32,000 nt of DNA from an uncultured Clostridia bacterium (lineage in GTDB: Bacteria; Bacillota; Clostridia; Lachnospirales; Cellulosilyticaceae), in the NCBI GenBank assembly GCA_937921505.1, contig CAKZUB010000082.1, forward strand, positions 1-32,000, given 5' to 3'. The position numbers and the translations under genes were made by a program. Of this stretch, positions 5,756 to 13,559 are shown one piece after another (the stretch's first letter is position 1; the number at the start of each line of letters is the position of its first letter). The notes under the pieces were generated by a model. That model searched no databases. It saw only the letters and a list, made by a program, of their open reading frames with translations, and was not told where the DNA came from.

Positions 5756-6484
5756 ATGGAAGCAGCAGTACAAACTTGCAATTTGATAAAAATTTTTTCA
5801 AGAGAGGAGATCATTAAGAATTGTAATATGACAGTACCTAGAGGAAGTATCTACGGGCTTTTAGGAGTAAATGGAGCTGGAAAAACAACTATTTTTAAAA
5901 TGCTTTCAGGTTTGCTTATTCCAATAGGGGGAACAGTAAAGGTTTTAGGAATGGATATAGTTTCAAAGCGAGATGAAGTATTAAAAAATATAGGTACTAT
6001 TATTGAAACACCTATTTTTTATGAGCACTTGCCGGCAAAGGAAAATTTAGAAATTCATTTATCCTATATGGGGATTGAAAATGTTGATATTACATCTGTT
6101 TTAGACGCTGTTGATCTTCAGGCTACAAATAGGCATCCAGTTTCAAAATATTCGCTTGGTATGCGTCAACGACTAGGTATAGCTAGGGCTTTGTCCCATA
6201 AACCACAATTATTGATATTAGATGAACCGACTAATGGTCTTGATCCAATGGGAATTCGTAAAATGAGAGAATTATTTTTGAAGTTAGTAAAAGAAGAAAA
6301 TATGACAATATTAATCTCCAGTCATATTTTGAGTGAAATCCAATATATTGCTGATACGATTGGAATCATGGTAAATGGAACTATTGTTGAGGAGATTCCT
6401 TTAGAAACCATTAAAAGTAAATATCCCAACGGCTTAGAGGAGTACTTTTTTAATATTATGGATGGAGGACAGCGTAATGTTTAA
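5756..6484 (+). CDS. ABC transporter ATP-binding protein, BcrA / lantibiotic-immunity type
   Basis: A 242-residue ATPase. The start at 5756 is chosen because AGAGGAGG lies 7 nt upstream; upstream in-frame codons only translate the terminator and operator. Walker A GVNGAGKT is at residues 37-44, the ABC signature SLGMRQ at 133-138, Walker B LLILDE at 152-157 and the switch His at 190 (ISSH). The overall style (short, GLLGVNGAGKTTIFKMLSGL, EEIPLETIKSKY tail) fits ATPases of BcrAB, LanFEG and other ABC-2 type antimicrobial exporters. It overlaps the permease gene by 8 nt and is controlled by the shared TetR operator. The exported compound is inferred to be a peptide antibiotic or drug, not shown. 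Confidence 0.92.
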   Translation: MEAAVQTCNLIKIFSREEIIKNCNMTVPRGSIYGLLGVNGAGKTTIFKMLSGLLIPIGGTVKVLGMDIVSKRDEVLKNIGTIIETPIFYEHLPAKENLEIHLSYMGIENVDITSVLDAVDLQATNRHPVSKYSLGMRQRLGIARALSHKPQLLILDEPTNGLDPMGIRKMRELFLKLVKEENMTILISSHILSEIQYIADTIGIMVNGTIVEEIPLETIKSKYPNGLEEYFFNIMDGGQRNV

Positions 6485-7193
6485 ATGGATGAGGCTTGAA
6501 TTTAAAAAACACAAAGTCAACACATATGTTCATGCAAGTATAAGTATTGCTATAGTACTCTTTATACTAATATTTCTTTTTGCATACATTCCTACGATTG
6601 ACAATGATCCAGAAATGCAGATCTTTAGAGACTACCACAACCTTTTAATGGTTTGCGGAGCTTTGAGTCTAGTATCCTTTAGTATCCTTTCATCTGTTAT
6701 GTACAGTAAATTTATAATACAAGAATATAGTAGTAACCGAACTTATATACTCTTTTCCTATCCAGTGCATAGAGGGAAAATATTGGTTGCTAAGGTGTTA
6801 AGTGTTTTCTTATTTATAGTAGCAGCAGTATTTATTTGTAATACTACAGTGTTTACAATCTTTGCTTTAACAGAATCCTTCTTTGCTTTGATGGAGGACA
6901 AATTTACTGTTGAATTGCTACTTAAGACTATAAAAGTATCAATTGTTATGGCTGTTATATCTGCTATGATAGGTATTATTGCTATGGGAATAGGATATAT
7001 AAAAAAATCTGTGCCCACGACTATTATATCTGCTGTGCTTCTATCTTCTTTATTCAGCAATATAGCGTCTATAAACATATACAATGCTGCCAGTATGGAT
7101 ATATTCTTGATGACATTCATGGGAATAACAATTACAGTAGGAAGTATTATCACAACTATACTTATAAAAAAAGTAAATCTTATGGAGGTTTAG
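6477..7193 (+). CDS. ABC-2 type permease (BcrB-like)
   Basis: A 238-residue membrane protein with about six hydrophobic helices. The start at 6477 (MFKWMRLEFKKHK) is chosen because GGAGG is 8-9 nt upstream; an in-frame ATG at 6462 lies further inside the ATPase gene and lacks that spacing. The N-terminal amphipathic MRLEFKKHK followed by a first membrane segment and a loop with SNRTYILFSYPVHRGKILVAKVL is typical of ABC-2 permeases, where that loop contacts the ATPase. It overlaps the ATPase gene, indicating translational coupling, and a small membrane-protein gene follows within 6 nt. It should form the membrane channel of the exporter. Confidence 0.88.
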   Translation: MFKWMRLEFKKHKVNTYVHASISIAIVLFILIFLFAYIPTIDNDPEMQIFRDYHNLLMVCGALSLVSFSILSSVMYSKFIIQEYSSNRTYILFSYPVHRGKILVAKVLSVFLFIVAAVFICNTTVFTIFALTESFFALMEDKFTVELLLKTIKVSIVMAVISAMIGIIAMGIGYIKKSVPTTIISAVLLSSLFSNIASINIYNAASMDIFLMTFMGITITVGSIITTILIKKVNLMEV

Positions 7194-7198
7194 TAAAG

Positions 7199-7429
7199 AT
7201 GGAACAAAAGTTCGAAGGTTTTATTGATAATATGCTAGATAGGATTTTTAGTAATCTTGGGGCACAACTTCTTGTACTCAATATAGTTTTAAGTGTATTT
7301 TTTATACTTCTTGGAGTATTTCTTCTAAGAAAACAAATGTCTAAAAATATGAATATCATAGGTTGGGCTTGTTTCATAATTGGGAGTTTAGGGATTATGA
7401 GTCGAGTAGTACAATTCATAATAATTTAG
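7199..7429 (+). CDS. Small two-helix membrane protein in the exporter operon
   Basis: A 76-residue protein beginning 6 nt after the permease stop; TATGGAGG, overlapping the permease end, serves as its ribosome-binding site. Residues about 20-43 and 53-74 are hydrophobic and separated by the basic turn LRKQMSKNMN, predicting a hairpin in the membrane. It has an acidic/amphipathic N-terminus (EQKFEGFIDNMLDRIF). I do not recognise a family. Operon position suggests an accessory subunit or immunity-like protein of the exporter, analogous in place to the small third membrane proteins of bacitracin-type systems. That is positional inference. Confidence 0.7.
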   Translation: MEQKFEGFIDNMLDRIFSNLGAQLLVLNIVLSVFFILLGVFLLRKQMSKNMNIIGWACFIIGSLGIMSRVVQFIII

Positions 7430-7598
7430 AGGAGTAATAAATAGAAATAGTTAATGAGACGTAAACCAGATTTCAAGAGGGTGCAAAACGATTCTCATTA
7501 CGAAAAATAATAGCAAACTAGGAACAAGTTACTCGTAGGAGGGACTTGCTCCTAGACAATAGCTCTATCCTGCAGGGGATGATGACTATCACAATCAT

Positions 7599-8138
7599 TT
7601 AATTTCGTGAAATGAATTCTTCAATTGCCCTAAGCGTATCTGATGCTGCCGATCTTGAACGGAAAAAGTCTTCTAGATATATGACCTTTTCAACATTACT
7701 AGGTGCAACCGATAATTCCTCAAGATAAAATAATTGGTTATTAATATGGTTAAGCGAGTTAAATATCAACAGTATGTCCCTAGTTTGTATCCCAGTGGTT
7801 TGTACTAGGGCTAAATAGTCCCGCATTTCTCGGCGGATAGAAATTATTTCGTTTCTAATAGAATTAATACTTTGCCTTAGAGGCACTATATCTCTTGGAG
7901 GAGTGTCAAGCGTAAGTTGGACTAGTTGAAAAGCTCTATTATGCATAGATCTTAATCGATCAATGTAATTTTCTATAGTTCTTTTATGTTCAATAGGAGA
8001 AACAGGTGGAGCAGATTCGGGAGCAATAGGAAGAACTGGATCTAGCGGCAAAGCTGCAGCATTTACAAAAAGATGAGAAGAGAAAACAATTAATAGGACA
8101 ATAGATATTAATAGCTTTGATTTGTTTGTATTTTTCAT
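7599..8138 (-). CDS. Predicted secreted protein, paralogue of 11418-11933
   Basis: A 179-residue protein with a signal peptide: KNTNKSK, a hydrophobic core of about 18 residues, then VNAAALP. The start at 8138 is chosen for GAGGTG 6 nt upstream rather than the longer frame to 8159. The mature part is helical and charged, beginning with a Pro-rich linker (LDPVLPIAPESAPPVSP) and ending with YLEDFFRSRSAASDTLRAIEEF. The protein at 11418-11933 has the same size, signal, HK-T-I-(E/N) helix start and C-terminal (Y/F)FR(S/T)R-AS-TL motif, so the two are paralogues. Both genes share a conserved upstream box. No family is recognised. An envelope or spore-related role is plausible from the context only. 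Confidence 0.72.
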   Translation of the reverse strand: MKNTNKSKLLISIVLLIVFSSHLFVNAAALPLDPVLPIAPESAPPVSPIEHKRTIENYIDRLRSMHNRAFQLVQLTLDTPPRDIVPLRQSINSIRNEIISIRREMRDYLALVQTTGIQTRDILLIFNSLNHINNQLFYLEELSVAPSNVEKVIYLEDFFRSRSAASDTLRAIEEFISRN

Positions 8139-8170
8139 ATAGCACCTCAATATATACATAAACTACTCAA

Positions 8171-8202
8171 ATTTAGAATAACCATTTTTTACATAAGTAT
8201 GT
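8171..8202 (-). promoter_or_regulatory. Conserved upstream box shared by the two secreted paralogues
   Basis: Written on the plus strand, ATTTAG-ATAACCA, then an A/T stretch, then AGTATGT is found here and again at 11966-11998 in front of the paralogue, at nearly the same distance from the start codon. On the coding strand the motif begins ACATACT, which resembles the -10 of mother-cell sporulation sigma factors (CATACA-like); that reading is tentative. Confidence 0.45.
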
Positions 8203-8264
8203 GCTTTATGAAAATGAATTTTGAAAAAATTATCTAAGGTTATTGATGAAAGAAGAGATAAGCT

Positions 8265-8293
8265 ATAAGAGGAGATAAGCTATCTCCTCTTAT
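8265..8293. terminator. Perfect 13-bp hairpin with T-run on the plus strand
   Basis: ATAAGAGGAGATA (8265-8277), AGC, TATCTCCTCTTAT (8281-8293), then TTTTATA on the plus strand. No plus-strand gene ends nearby. It lies downstream of the minus-strand Tyr-rich gene and probably ends that transcript as a hairpin despite the poor U-run on that strand. The 12-mer GAGATAAGCTAT occurs twice (8255 and 8272). Confidence 0.6.
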
Positions 8294-8378
8294 TTTTATA
8301 CTTTCTTAGAGAATGTTATTAAGAATAAATATTTTTTTTGAGTGTAAGTTTATAAGCTCTGAAGTGATTTACAGAAGA

Positions 8379-8555
8379 TTAATAGTAGTAACTGCGTCTA
8401 CCACAACATTTTGGATAAGCATGTGTGCGGCATATTTGAAATGTGTATCCAGGGAAGAAATACTCGAATGCTGCATAATAAGGGTCTACAGGGTCATAGC
8501 TGCGAGGTGAATAATAAGGATTTAAAAAGCCAGTGCCATATCTATAATCGTACAT
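8379..8555 (-). CDS. Small Tyr-rich protein, coat-like
   Basis: A 58-residue protein starting MYDYRYGTGFLNPYYSPRSY. The start at 8555 has GGAGG 8 nt upstream (AAAGGAGGTATTTCT). About a quarter of residues are tyrosine, with Pro-Tyr pairs, and the C-terminus has Cys-Cys followed by Arg-Arg and three tyrosines. There is no signal peptide or membrane segment. Short, Tyr/Pro/Cys-rich proteins of this type are common in endospore coats and other crosslinked surface layers, so a spore-coat role is plausible, but no specific family is recognised. A 14-bp palindrome ATACTATATAGTAT (8576-8589) lies just upstream of the ribosome-binding site. An alternative is a non-structural small protein. Confidence 0.65.
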   Translation of the reverse strand: MYDYRYGTGFLNPYYSPRSYDPVDPYYAAFEYFFPGYTFQICRTHAYPKCCGRRSYYY

Positions 8556-8671
8556 AGAAATACCTCCTTTCACAGATACTATATAGTATTCCAAGAAAAG
8601 ATTAAATGTGACAAGAAATGAGCATTTGGAAATTTGATATATTTGATTAGATTTTGACTTTTGGAGAAAAA

Positions 8672-8705
8672 AATGACCTCTAAGGACTAGCCTCAAGAGG
8701 TCATT
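8672..8705 (-). terminator. Rho-independent terminator of the chemoreceptor-like gene
   Basis: On the minus strand, AATGACCTCT (8705-8696) pairs with AGAGGTCATT (8681-8672) and is followed by a T-run (TTTTTTT). The stem is 10 bp. Confidence 0.88.
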
Positions 8706-8753
8706 GATTAAAAATGATGTAGATTGGATAATAGCAAGGGCACGCTAAGCTTT

Positions 8754-10436
8754 TTAAGAGGAGCCGAGATACTTTTTAAGTATTTTATCTATTGTGCCAT
8801 CCTTTTCCAATGCGATATAGCCGTTTTCGAATTGTTCTATGTGGACACCTAAATTATTTTTCTTACTAAAACCTATTCGTGTATCAGAATCCTTTTCCTC
8901 AAAGTAAAGTTTTTGCTCCATTAATAAGTTTCCTAGCTGATTCATTTTAATATAATATTTACCTGAAAAATCATTAATTAAAATAGTATCCAATTGCTCT
9001 TTAATTAACTTATCAAACATAGTATCTTCGTTTGCCATTTCAATTTTATTTATTTTACTATCATTATTAATTTTTTGGCTATAATTATAACCTTTTATGA
9101 CACCAACATTATATTTGTATAGATCATCGAAGTTATTAATGATAACATTGCTGTTCTTTTTTGTAAGAAAAATATACTTACTTGTATTACGATAAGAGTT
9201 AGTAAAGTTTAAAAAACTTTCTCTTTCACTATTATAGGATATTGTAGGAAGAATATCTGATAAGCCTTCATCAACCATTTTTAAAGATGTATTCCATGTG
9301 GTTATTTGAAATTCAACATCTATATTATTTCTTTTGTAAATTTCATTTATTATTTCAATATCTATACCACTTAACGATTTATCTTTCTCATTATAGATGA
9401 TAAAGGGAGGGTATGGTGAAGTAGCTACAATTAACTTGTTTTGTGATTTTTGAGTTATATTTCTAGCTATATGAAGATAAATATCCTCAAGTTCTAATAC
9501 GGCAGTACTTAGTCTTATAATAGATTTATCTTCTTCATCTATAGAAGAGGCAACTTCTTCTGTCAGCCTATTGGCTTCATCAATAGTGCTTGTTATATTT
9601 TCAACAGAATGCTTAGCTTCACTAAATTGAACCTCAATAGATTTTGCACTTTCTGCAATTTCATTTGTTTCTTGAAGCGTTTCATAGGTGATGTTTTCTA
9701 TATCATTTAATCCACAAATAGATTCATTTAACTTTTCAGCTTGGCTTCCAATGTTATCCACCACATTATTTACTATTATTTTAGTAGTATTAGCAACGTT
9801 TTGCATTTCTTCTACAGATTTAATAATTTGGGAAGTAAATATTTGTGTTTGCTCAGAAAGTTTTCTAATTTCCATAGCTACAACCGAAAAACCTTTTCCA
9901 GCTTCTCCAGCTCTTGCAGCTTCTATTGAAGCGTTTAGAGCAAGCAAGTTAGTTTGATGTGTTATACTATTGATTAAGGAAATACTTTCCCGTACATCAC
10001 TTGATTGCCTATCTAAAACATCTGAATATTGTTTAACATTATGTAAAGAATCTTGTAATAAGTTAAATTCTTCTATTGCGCTTAATATCTCTTTTTTTTT
10101 ATCCTTTACTATTTCATAGGTCCTTGATGTTTTTTCATTCATAGTCTTAGAGCTTGCTGCATTGCTTTTAATATTTCCATTTAAATTATCTAGAAATGAA
10201 TTTAGCTTTACTATATTGTGTAGTTGGCTATTATTATTATTTTTGAGATATTCACTTTTGTCATTTATGGACCTCATTGAGGTTGAAATATATTCTACTA
10301 AAAATGAAAACTCACTTAAAAGCACACAAAACTTGTTAGAGATAGGTCTAATCTTATTTATACTTATGGTTGTATTCTCTTCCGTCACACTTTTAAAATC
10401 TTCCTTATTATTTTTAAAAAAATTAGAAAATATCAT
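8754..10436 (-). CDS. Soluble methyl-accepting chemotaxis protein fused to a C-terminal solute-binding domain
   Basis: A 560-residue protein with two recognisable parts. Residues about 40-325 form a methyl-accepting signalling coiled coil whose hairpin tip is at 160-196 ([24 protein letters not shown]..., near-invariant in MCPs and the CheA/CheW contact). Residues about 334-560 form an SBP_bac_3-like amino-acid-binding domain ([54 protein letters not shown]). There is no signal peptide or membrane helix anywhere, so the binding domain should be cytoplasmic, the reverse of the usual periplasmic sensor. The start at 10436 has AGGGGTGA 5 nt upstream. It is monocistronic with a terminator at 8672-8705. 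It may sense an intracellular amino acid; this is inference. Confidence 0.9.
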   Translation of the reverse strand: MIFSNFFKNNKEDFKSVTEENTTISINKIRPISNKFCVLLSEFSFLVEYISTSMRSINDKSEYLKNNNNSQLHNIVKLNSFLDNLNGNIKSNAASSKTMNEKTSRTYEIVKDKKKEILSAIEEFNLLQDSLHNVKQYSDVLDRQSSDVRESISLINSITHQTNLLALNASIEAARAGEAGKGFSVVAMEIRKLSEQTQIFTSQIIKSVEEMQNVANTTKIIVNNVVDNIGSQAEKLNESICGLNDIENITYETLQETNEIAESAKSIEVQFSEAKHSVENITSTIDEANRLTEEVASSIDEEDKSIIRLSTAVLELEDIYLHIARNITQKSQNKLIVATSPYPPFIIYNEKDKSLSGIDIEIINEIYKRNNIDVEFQITTWNTSLKMVDEGLSDILPTISYNSERESFLNFTNSYRNTSKYIFLTKKNSNVIINNFDDLYKYNVGVIKGYNYSQKINNDSKINKIEMANEDTMFDKLIKEQLDTILINDFSGKYYIKMNQLGNLLMEQKLYFEEKDSDTRIGFSKKNNLGVHIEQFENGYIALEKDGTIDKILKKYLGSS

Positions 10437-10752
10437 CAGTTCACCCCTAAATGATTATATGTATAAATAATTTGACAGCGGCATAGCTCGTACTTATTTT
10501 AAGCATTTTGTTTTACGAAACACAGATAAATGATAGACCAAAGACTATCATTTATAAAAGACATCTTTCCTAGCTCTATTTCACATATATTATACTATGA
10601 TTAAGTCACAAAAAGGAAGTATTTTAATCCAGATTGATTTGGGTTTAGAAAAGAAATGATTTTTAGAAGAGTTAAGAAAGAGTTTGCTACGGTGATGATG
10701 GTGGCATATCTTATAGTAAAGGCTTAGAGCAATGTAACTCTAAGCCACTTTT
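10437..10752. other. Intergenic region upstream of the chemoreceptor-like gene
   Basis: This 316-bp gap holds the 5' region of the chemoreceptor-like gene and the cupin terminator at 10721-10746. ATAAATGATAG (10526-10536) and CTATCATTTAT (10545-10555) form an 11-bp perfect inverted repeat with an 8-nt spacer and no U-run, so an operator or leader hairpin is more likely than a terminator. A TATAAT on the minus strand lies near 10596; no convincing -35 was found. No further gene is seen. Confidence 0.45.
10721..10746 (-). terminator. Hairpin after the cupin gene
   Basis: GGCTTAGAG (10721-10729) pairs with CTCTAAGCC (10738-10746), 9 bp with an 8-nt loop, followed on the minus strand by TTTACTATAA, a modest T-run, directly after the cupin stop codon. 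Confidence 0.6.
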
Positions 10753-11307
10753 CTAATGGTGTTCCTCTGCTTCTTCAGCGGCTAGTTTTGTCTCATGAAC
10801 GGTTTCGAATGGATGTTGTGGTGGTGCATAGATCGAATAGAGCTTAAGTGGTGTTGAACCCGTATTAACAAGGTTATGCCATGTTCCTGCTGGTATGATA
10901 AAGACATAGTCATCAAATACGGGTTGTTGGAAACTAGGGGTATCCGGATCGTCTCCCATCATAACAAGGCCTTTACCTTCTTCTATACGTATAAATTGAT
11001 CTAAATCATAATGAATTTCTAAACCAATATCTTCTCCGGGAAGAAGACTCATTAAAGTAAGCTGCATATATTTACCTGTCCATAAAGCTGTACGGAATGT
11101 ATCATTGTTTTTTGTAACCTTTTCAATATTAACTGCAAAAGGGTAAGGACCATAATCTTTTATTTGCTCAGAGGTGTTTCTTGAATATTCACATCCCCTG
11201 TAACTATTAGTGTATGGGAACTTATAACTTTGATATTTAGAGTTTGAATAATTTTTTTGAGAAGAGTTAGTATGGTAATCGGAATTTCTCCTATTTAAAT
11301 AACCCAT
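10753..11307 (-). CDS. Cupin-domain protein with Tyr/Asn-rich N-terminal tail
   Basis: A 184-residue protein. Residues 1-50 are a low-complexity Asn/Ser/Tyr/Lys-rich tail; residues about 55-175 form a single cupin barrel. The metal-site motifs are visible as EIHYDLDQFIRIEEGKGLV (first cupin motif, with His, Asp and Glu in place of the usual HxH) and PAGTWHNLVNTG (second motif with the conserved His). A His/Glu tail ends the protein. The start at 11307 has AAAGGAGAAG at proper spacing. Single-domain cupins with YPFAVNIE and HPFETVH-like ends are common in Clostridia and are often spore-associated; the enzymatic activity is not known. A possible sigma-K-like promoter (AC, 16 nt, CATATATTA) lies at 11340-11366 on the minus strand. 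Confidence 0.85.
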   Translation of the reverse strand: MGYLNRRNSDYHTNSSQKNYSNSKYQSYKFPYTNSYRGCEYSRNTSEQIKDYGPYPFAVNIEKVTKNNDTFRTALWTGKYMQLTLMSLLPGEDIGLEIHYDLDQFIRIEEGKGLVMMGDDPDTPSFQQPVFDDYVFIIPAGTWHNLVNTGSTPLKLYSIYAPPQHPFETVHETKLAAEEAEEHH

Positions 11308-11417
11308 TTTTCTTCTCCTTTCAGTGAGATTACAATAACTAATATATGATAGAAATACAAATATGTGATAATTTAGCAGTGTTTACTATTTTGGATTTTC
11401 AAGTCTATCTATATTAT

Positions 11418-11933
11418 TTAAGTGTTATAGTTTTCAAGAAGAGTTTCTAGTATTGCAAGAGTGTTAGATGCATTTATTCTTGTACGAAAGTATTCATCTA
11501 GCAGCTGAAGTCTCTCAATATCAGTTGTTGCGCGTATTAACAGAGTTAAGGTATATAAATTGCTTCTGACAAGATTTAGATAATTAAAAGTAAGACGGAC
11601 TTGTCTATCTTGCTCGTTGAGGCCTTGCACAATATCAGCGTAATCTTCAATTATTTCAGTAAGTATATTTAAGTTATTACTAATTGTATCAATTTGTAGT
11701 TGTAGCTGGCTAATATTAGTAATTGAATTTTTAAAAGCAGATTGTGCAATATAAGCTGATTGGGTTTGTGCATCTTTTATTTCACGGATGAACGCATTGA
11801 TCGTTTCTTTATGCTGGGTGGGAGATGGTAATAGAACCATTGGATAAGCGGCATTTAAAGTAATGGAAGAAAACATAATGATAATTGACAGTGTAATAGA
11901 AACTAAAGACTTGAGTTTATTTATATTATTCAT
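11418..11933 (-). CDS. Predicted secreted protein, paralogue of 7599-8138
   Basis: A 171-residue protein when started at the ATG at 11933, chosen for GAGG about 6 nt upstream. Residues 1-27 are a signal peptide (NNINKLKS, then a hydrophobic core, then TLNAAYP). The mature part is a helical bundle-like, Gln/Asn-rich chain with regular heptad-like leucines (ISQLQLQIDTISNNLNILTEII) and ends LLDEYFRTRINASNTLAILETLL. Size, signal and C-terminal motif match the protein at 7599-8138. Both are minus-strand genes in the same coat/surface-like neighbourhood, and they share an upstream box. The family is not recognised; secretion is predicted from the signal peptide. Confidence 0.72.
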   Translation of the reverse strand: MNNINKLKSLVSITLSIIIMFSSITLNAAYPMVLLPSPTQHKETINAFIREIKDAQTQSAYIAQSAFKNSITNISQLQLQIDTISNNLNILTEIIEDYADIVQGLNEQDRQVRLTFNYLNLVRSNLYTLTLLIRATTDIERLQLLDEYFRTRINASNTLAILETLLENYNT

Positions 11934-11965
11934 GAAGTACCTCTGTGTATTATTCATATTAACGT

Positions 11966-11998
11966 ATTTAGGATAACCAGATTTATAAAATAGTATGT
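11966..11998 (-). promoter_or_regulatory. Second copy of the secreted-paralogue upstream box
   Basis: ATTTAGGATAACCA followed by an A/T stretch and TAGTATGT matches the segment at 8171-8202 with one spacer base difference. Both copies lie 33 nt upstream of their start codons. Confidence 0.45.
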
Positions 11999-12015
11999 AA
12001 GCGCACCTTAGGTAA

Positions 12016-12093
12016 CTAAAGACTGAAATTTAAAACTAATATCTCTATAAGAATACTGACTACAGTTGCAGAGATAGGCAAGAATAGATTCAT
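12016..12093 (-). CDS. Possible 25-residue hydrophobic peptide
   Basis: A short frame from ATG 12093 to TAG 12016 encodes a peptide starting MNLFLPISATVVSILIEILV and ending LNFSL. AGGAGG lies 6 nt before the ATG. The peptide is almost entirely hydrophobic with one Glu, like small membrane toxins of type I systems or regulatory membrane peptides. It occupies a gap of about 300 bp between the secreted paralogue and the sugar dehydrogenase, in which I see no other gene. No clear promoter or antisense RNA was found, so it may be a chance frame. Confidence 0.35.
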   Translation of the reverse strand: MNLFLPISATVVSILIEILVLNFSL

Positions 12094-12238
12094 GAGGATC
12101 CTCCTAAAAGAATATATATAGAAGTAGTACAAGAAAATAGTAGGAATGCTCGTTTGCTATAAAATGGATAATGAGAAAGATAAGGGAGATAAGACTTTAT
12201 ACTTAGAGGGATGGTTATTTGAGGGGGCGGATAATGGC

Positions 12239-13363
12239 ATGAAAAAAATAATCTGTAGTGTTTTAATTTGCAAGATTTTATCTAATGGACTATGGCGTAG
12301 TCATAATGCATCCAGTGTCAAAAGAAACGTAGTTACATCAAGACAATTTCCTTATCAAATAGAAGTTGTCGCTGAAGACTTAGTTATACCGTGGGCTATA
12401 GCGATAGACGATAAAGACAAACTCTATTTTACAGAGCGACCAGGAAGAATTAGAGTGATTGAAGAAGGCAGGCTTCGCCAACAGCCACTGATCACATTTG
12501 GTGCCCCTTTTGTAAACCCAGGGGAAGGTGGTTTGATGGGTATTGCACTTGACCCTGATTTTCCACAAAACCGTTATATGTATGTGATGCATACCTATGC
12601 AGAAGGTAATCAAATCTATAACCGTGTTGTGAGGCTACTTGAGCAAGATAACACGGCATCCATTGATCGTATCCTTATAGATAGAATTCCTGGTGGGCAA
12701 ATTCATAATGGTGGCAGGATAAAGATAGGTCCCGATCAAAAACTATATATAACAACGGGAGATGCAGGTGTTCCTACACTTGCACAAGATCCTTCAAGTA
12801 CAGCTGGAAAAATACTGCGAATAGCATTAGATGGCAGTATTCCGGGTGATAATCCAATAGCTAATTCACCTGTTTATAGCTTAGGCCACCGCAATCCACA
12901 AGGTTTAGCGTGGGGGTGGCAAAACATCCTATATGCATCAGAACATGGACCAAGAGCTTATGACGAGATCAACATCATAGAGTCAGGCACCAATTATGGA
13001 TGGCCTTTAGTTCAAAGTGATGAGGATACCGATGAAGCTGATGTGCAGCAGCCTTTAGTGCACAGCCAAGAAGAGACATGGGCACCCTCTGGTATTGCAT
13101 TTATAGATCAGGGACCTTGGATGGGTAAATTACTTGTTGCTAACTTGCGCGGCGAACAATTACTGGCTATTTCATTAAATGAAGAAGGAACAGAAGTAGA
13201 GCAGATAGAATCATGGCTGAAAAATGAGTATGGACGCCTGCGTGAAGTTATTCAGGCAACAGATGGATCTATTTATCTCACAACAAGTAATAGAGATGGC
13301 AGAGGTAATCCTGATAGGACTGATGATAAGATTATACGATTTACTCCGATAAATAATATATAA
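12239..13363 (+). CDS. PQQ-dependent sugar dehydrogenase family protein (GSDH / YliI-like), probably exported
   Basis: A protein of 374 residues when started at ATG 12239, which gives a signal-like N-terminus (MKKIICSVLICKIL); the frame is open further upstream to 12146, but those codons look unlike protein. The rest is a six-bladed beta-propeller of the glucose/sorbosone dehydrogenase family: PWAIAIDDKDKLYFTERPGRI, then GEGGLMGIALDPDF, GGQIHNGGRIKIGPDQKLYITTGDAG, GHRNPQGLAWG, ASEHGPRAYDEINII with GTNYGWP, and a C-terminal TDDKIIRF. These are the canonical PQQ- and calcium-site blades of soluble aldose dehydrogenases. No PQQ biosynthesis gene is nearby, and the cofactor in an anaerobe is unclear. 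A terminator follows at 13416-13458. Confidence 0.88.
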   Translation: MKKIICSVLICKILSNGLWRSHNASSVKRNVVTSRQFPYQIEVVAEDLVIPWAIAIDDKDKLYFTERPGRIRVIEEGRLRQQPLITFGAPFVNPGEGGLMGIALDPDFPQNRYMYVMHTYAEGNQIYNRVVRLLEQDNTASIDRILIDRIPGGQIHNGGRIKIGPDQKLYITTGDAGVPTLAQDPSSTAGKILRIALDGSIPGDNPIANSPVYSLGHRNPQGLAWGWQNILYASEHGPRAYDEINIIESGTNYGWPLVQSDEDTDEADVQQPLVHSQEETWAPSGIAFIDQGPWMGKLLVANLRGEQLLAISLNEEGTEVEQIESWLKNEYGRLREVIQATDGSIYLTTSNRDGRGNPDRTDDKIIRFTPINNI

Positions 13364-13415
13364 TGTCACCACTATGTTATGAATAGTAGTGAGATGATTG
13401 GTCACCTAAATAATT

Positions 13416-13458
13416 ATAACCCACAAATTTCTAGAGATTATTCAGATTTGTGGGTTAT
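13416..13458. terminator. Rho-independent terminator, sister of 16673-16726
   Basis: ATAACCCACAAAT (13416-13428) pairs with ATTTGTGGGTTAT (13446-13458), a 13-bp stem with a 17-nt loop, followed by TGGTATTT. Stem and loop are clearly homologous to the hairpin at 16673-16726. Confidence 0.82.
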
Positions 13459-13493
13459 TGGTATTTAAAGATTGACGAGAGGTGAGTTATAAT

Positions 13494-13519
13494 GATAAAC
13501 TGAACATGTTCAGTTTATC
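13494..13519. promoter_or_regulatory. 26-bp perfect palindrome, operator of the TetR-radical SAM unit
   Basis: The half-site GATAAACTGAACA is followed immediately by its exact reverse complement. It lies just downstream of TATAAT (13488-13493) and 40 nt before the tetR start, positioned to block transcription. A TTGACG at 13472 lies too near TATAAT to be its -35, so the exact promoter is uncertain. Confidence 0.8.
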
Positions 13520-13559
13520 GTGGTAAGTAAAATACTTTTTTAAAATGGAAGGGATAACT

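Noticed and set aside
7520..7555. Inverted repeat GGAACAAGT / ACTTGCTCC after the exporter operon
   Set aside because: One mismatch, a large loop and no T-run; not enough to call a terminator.
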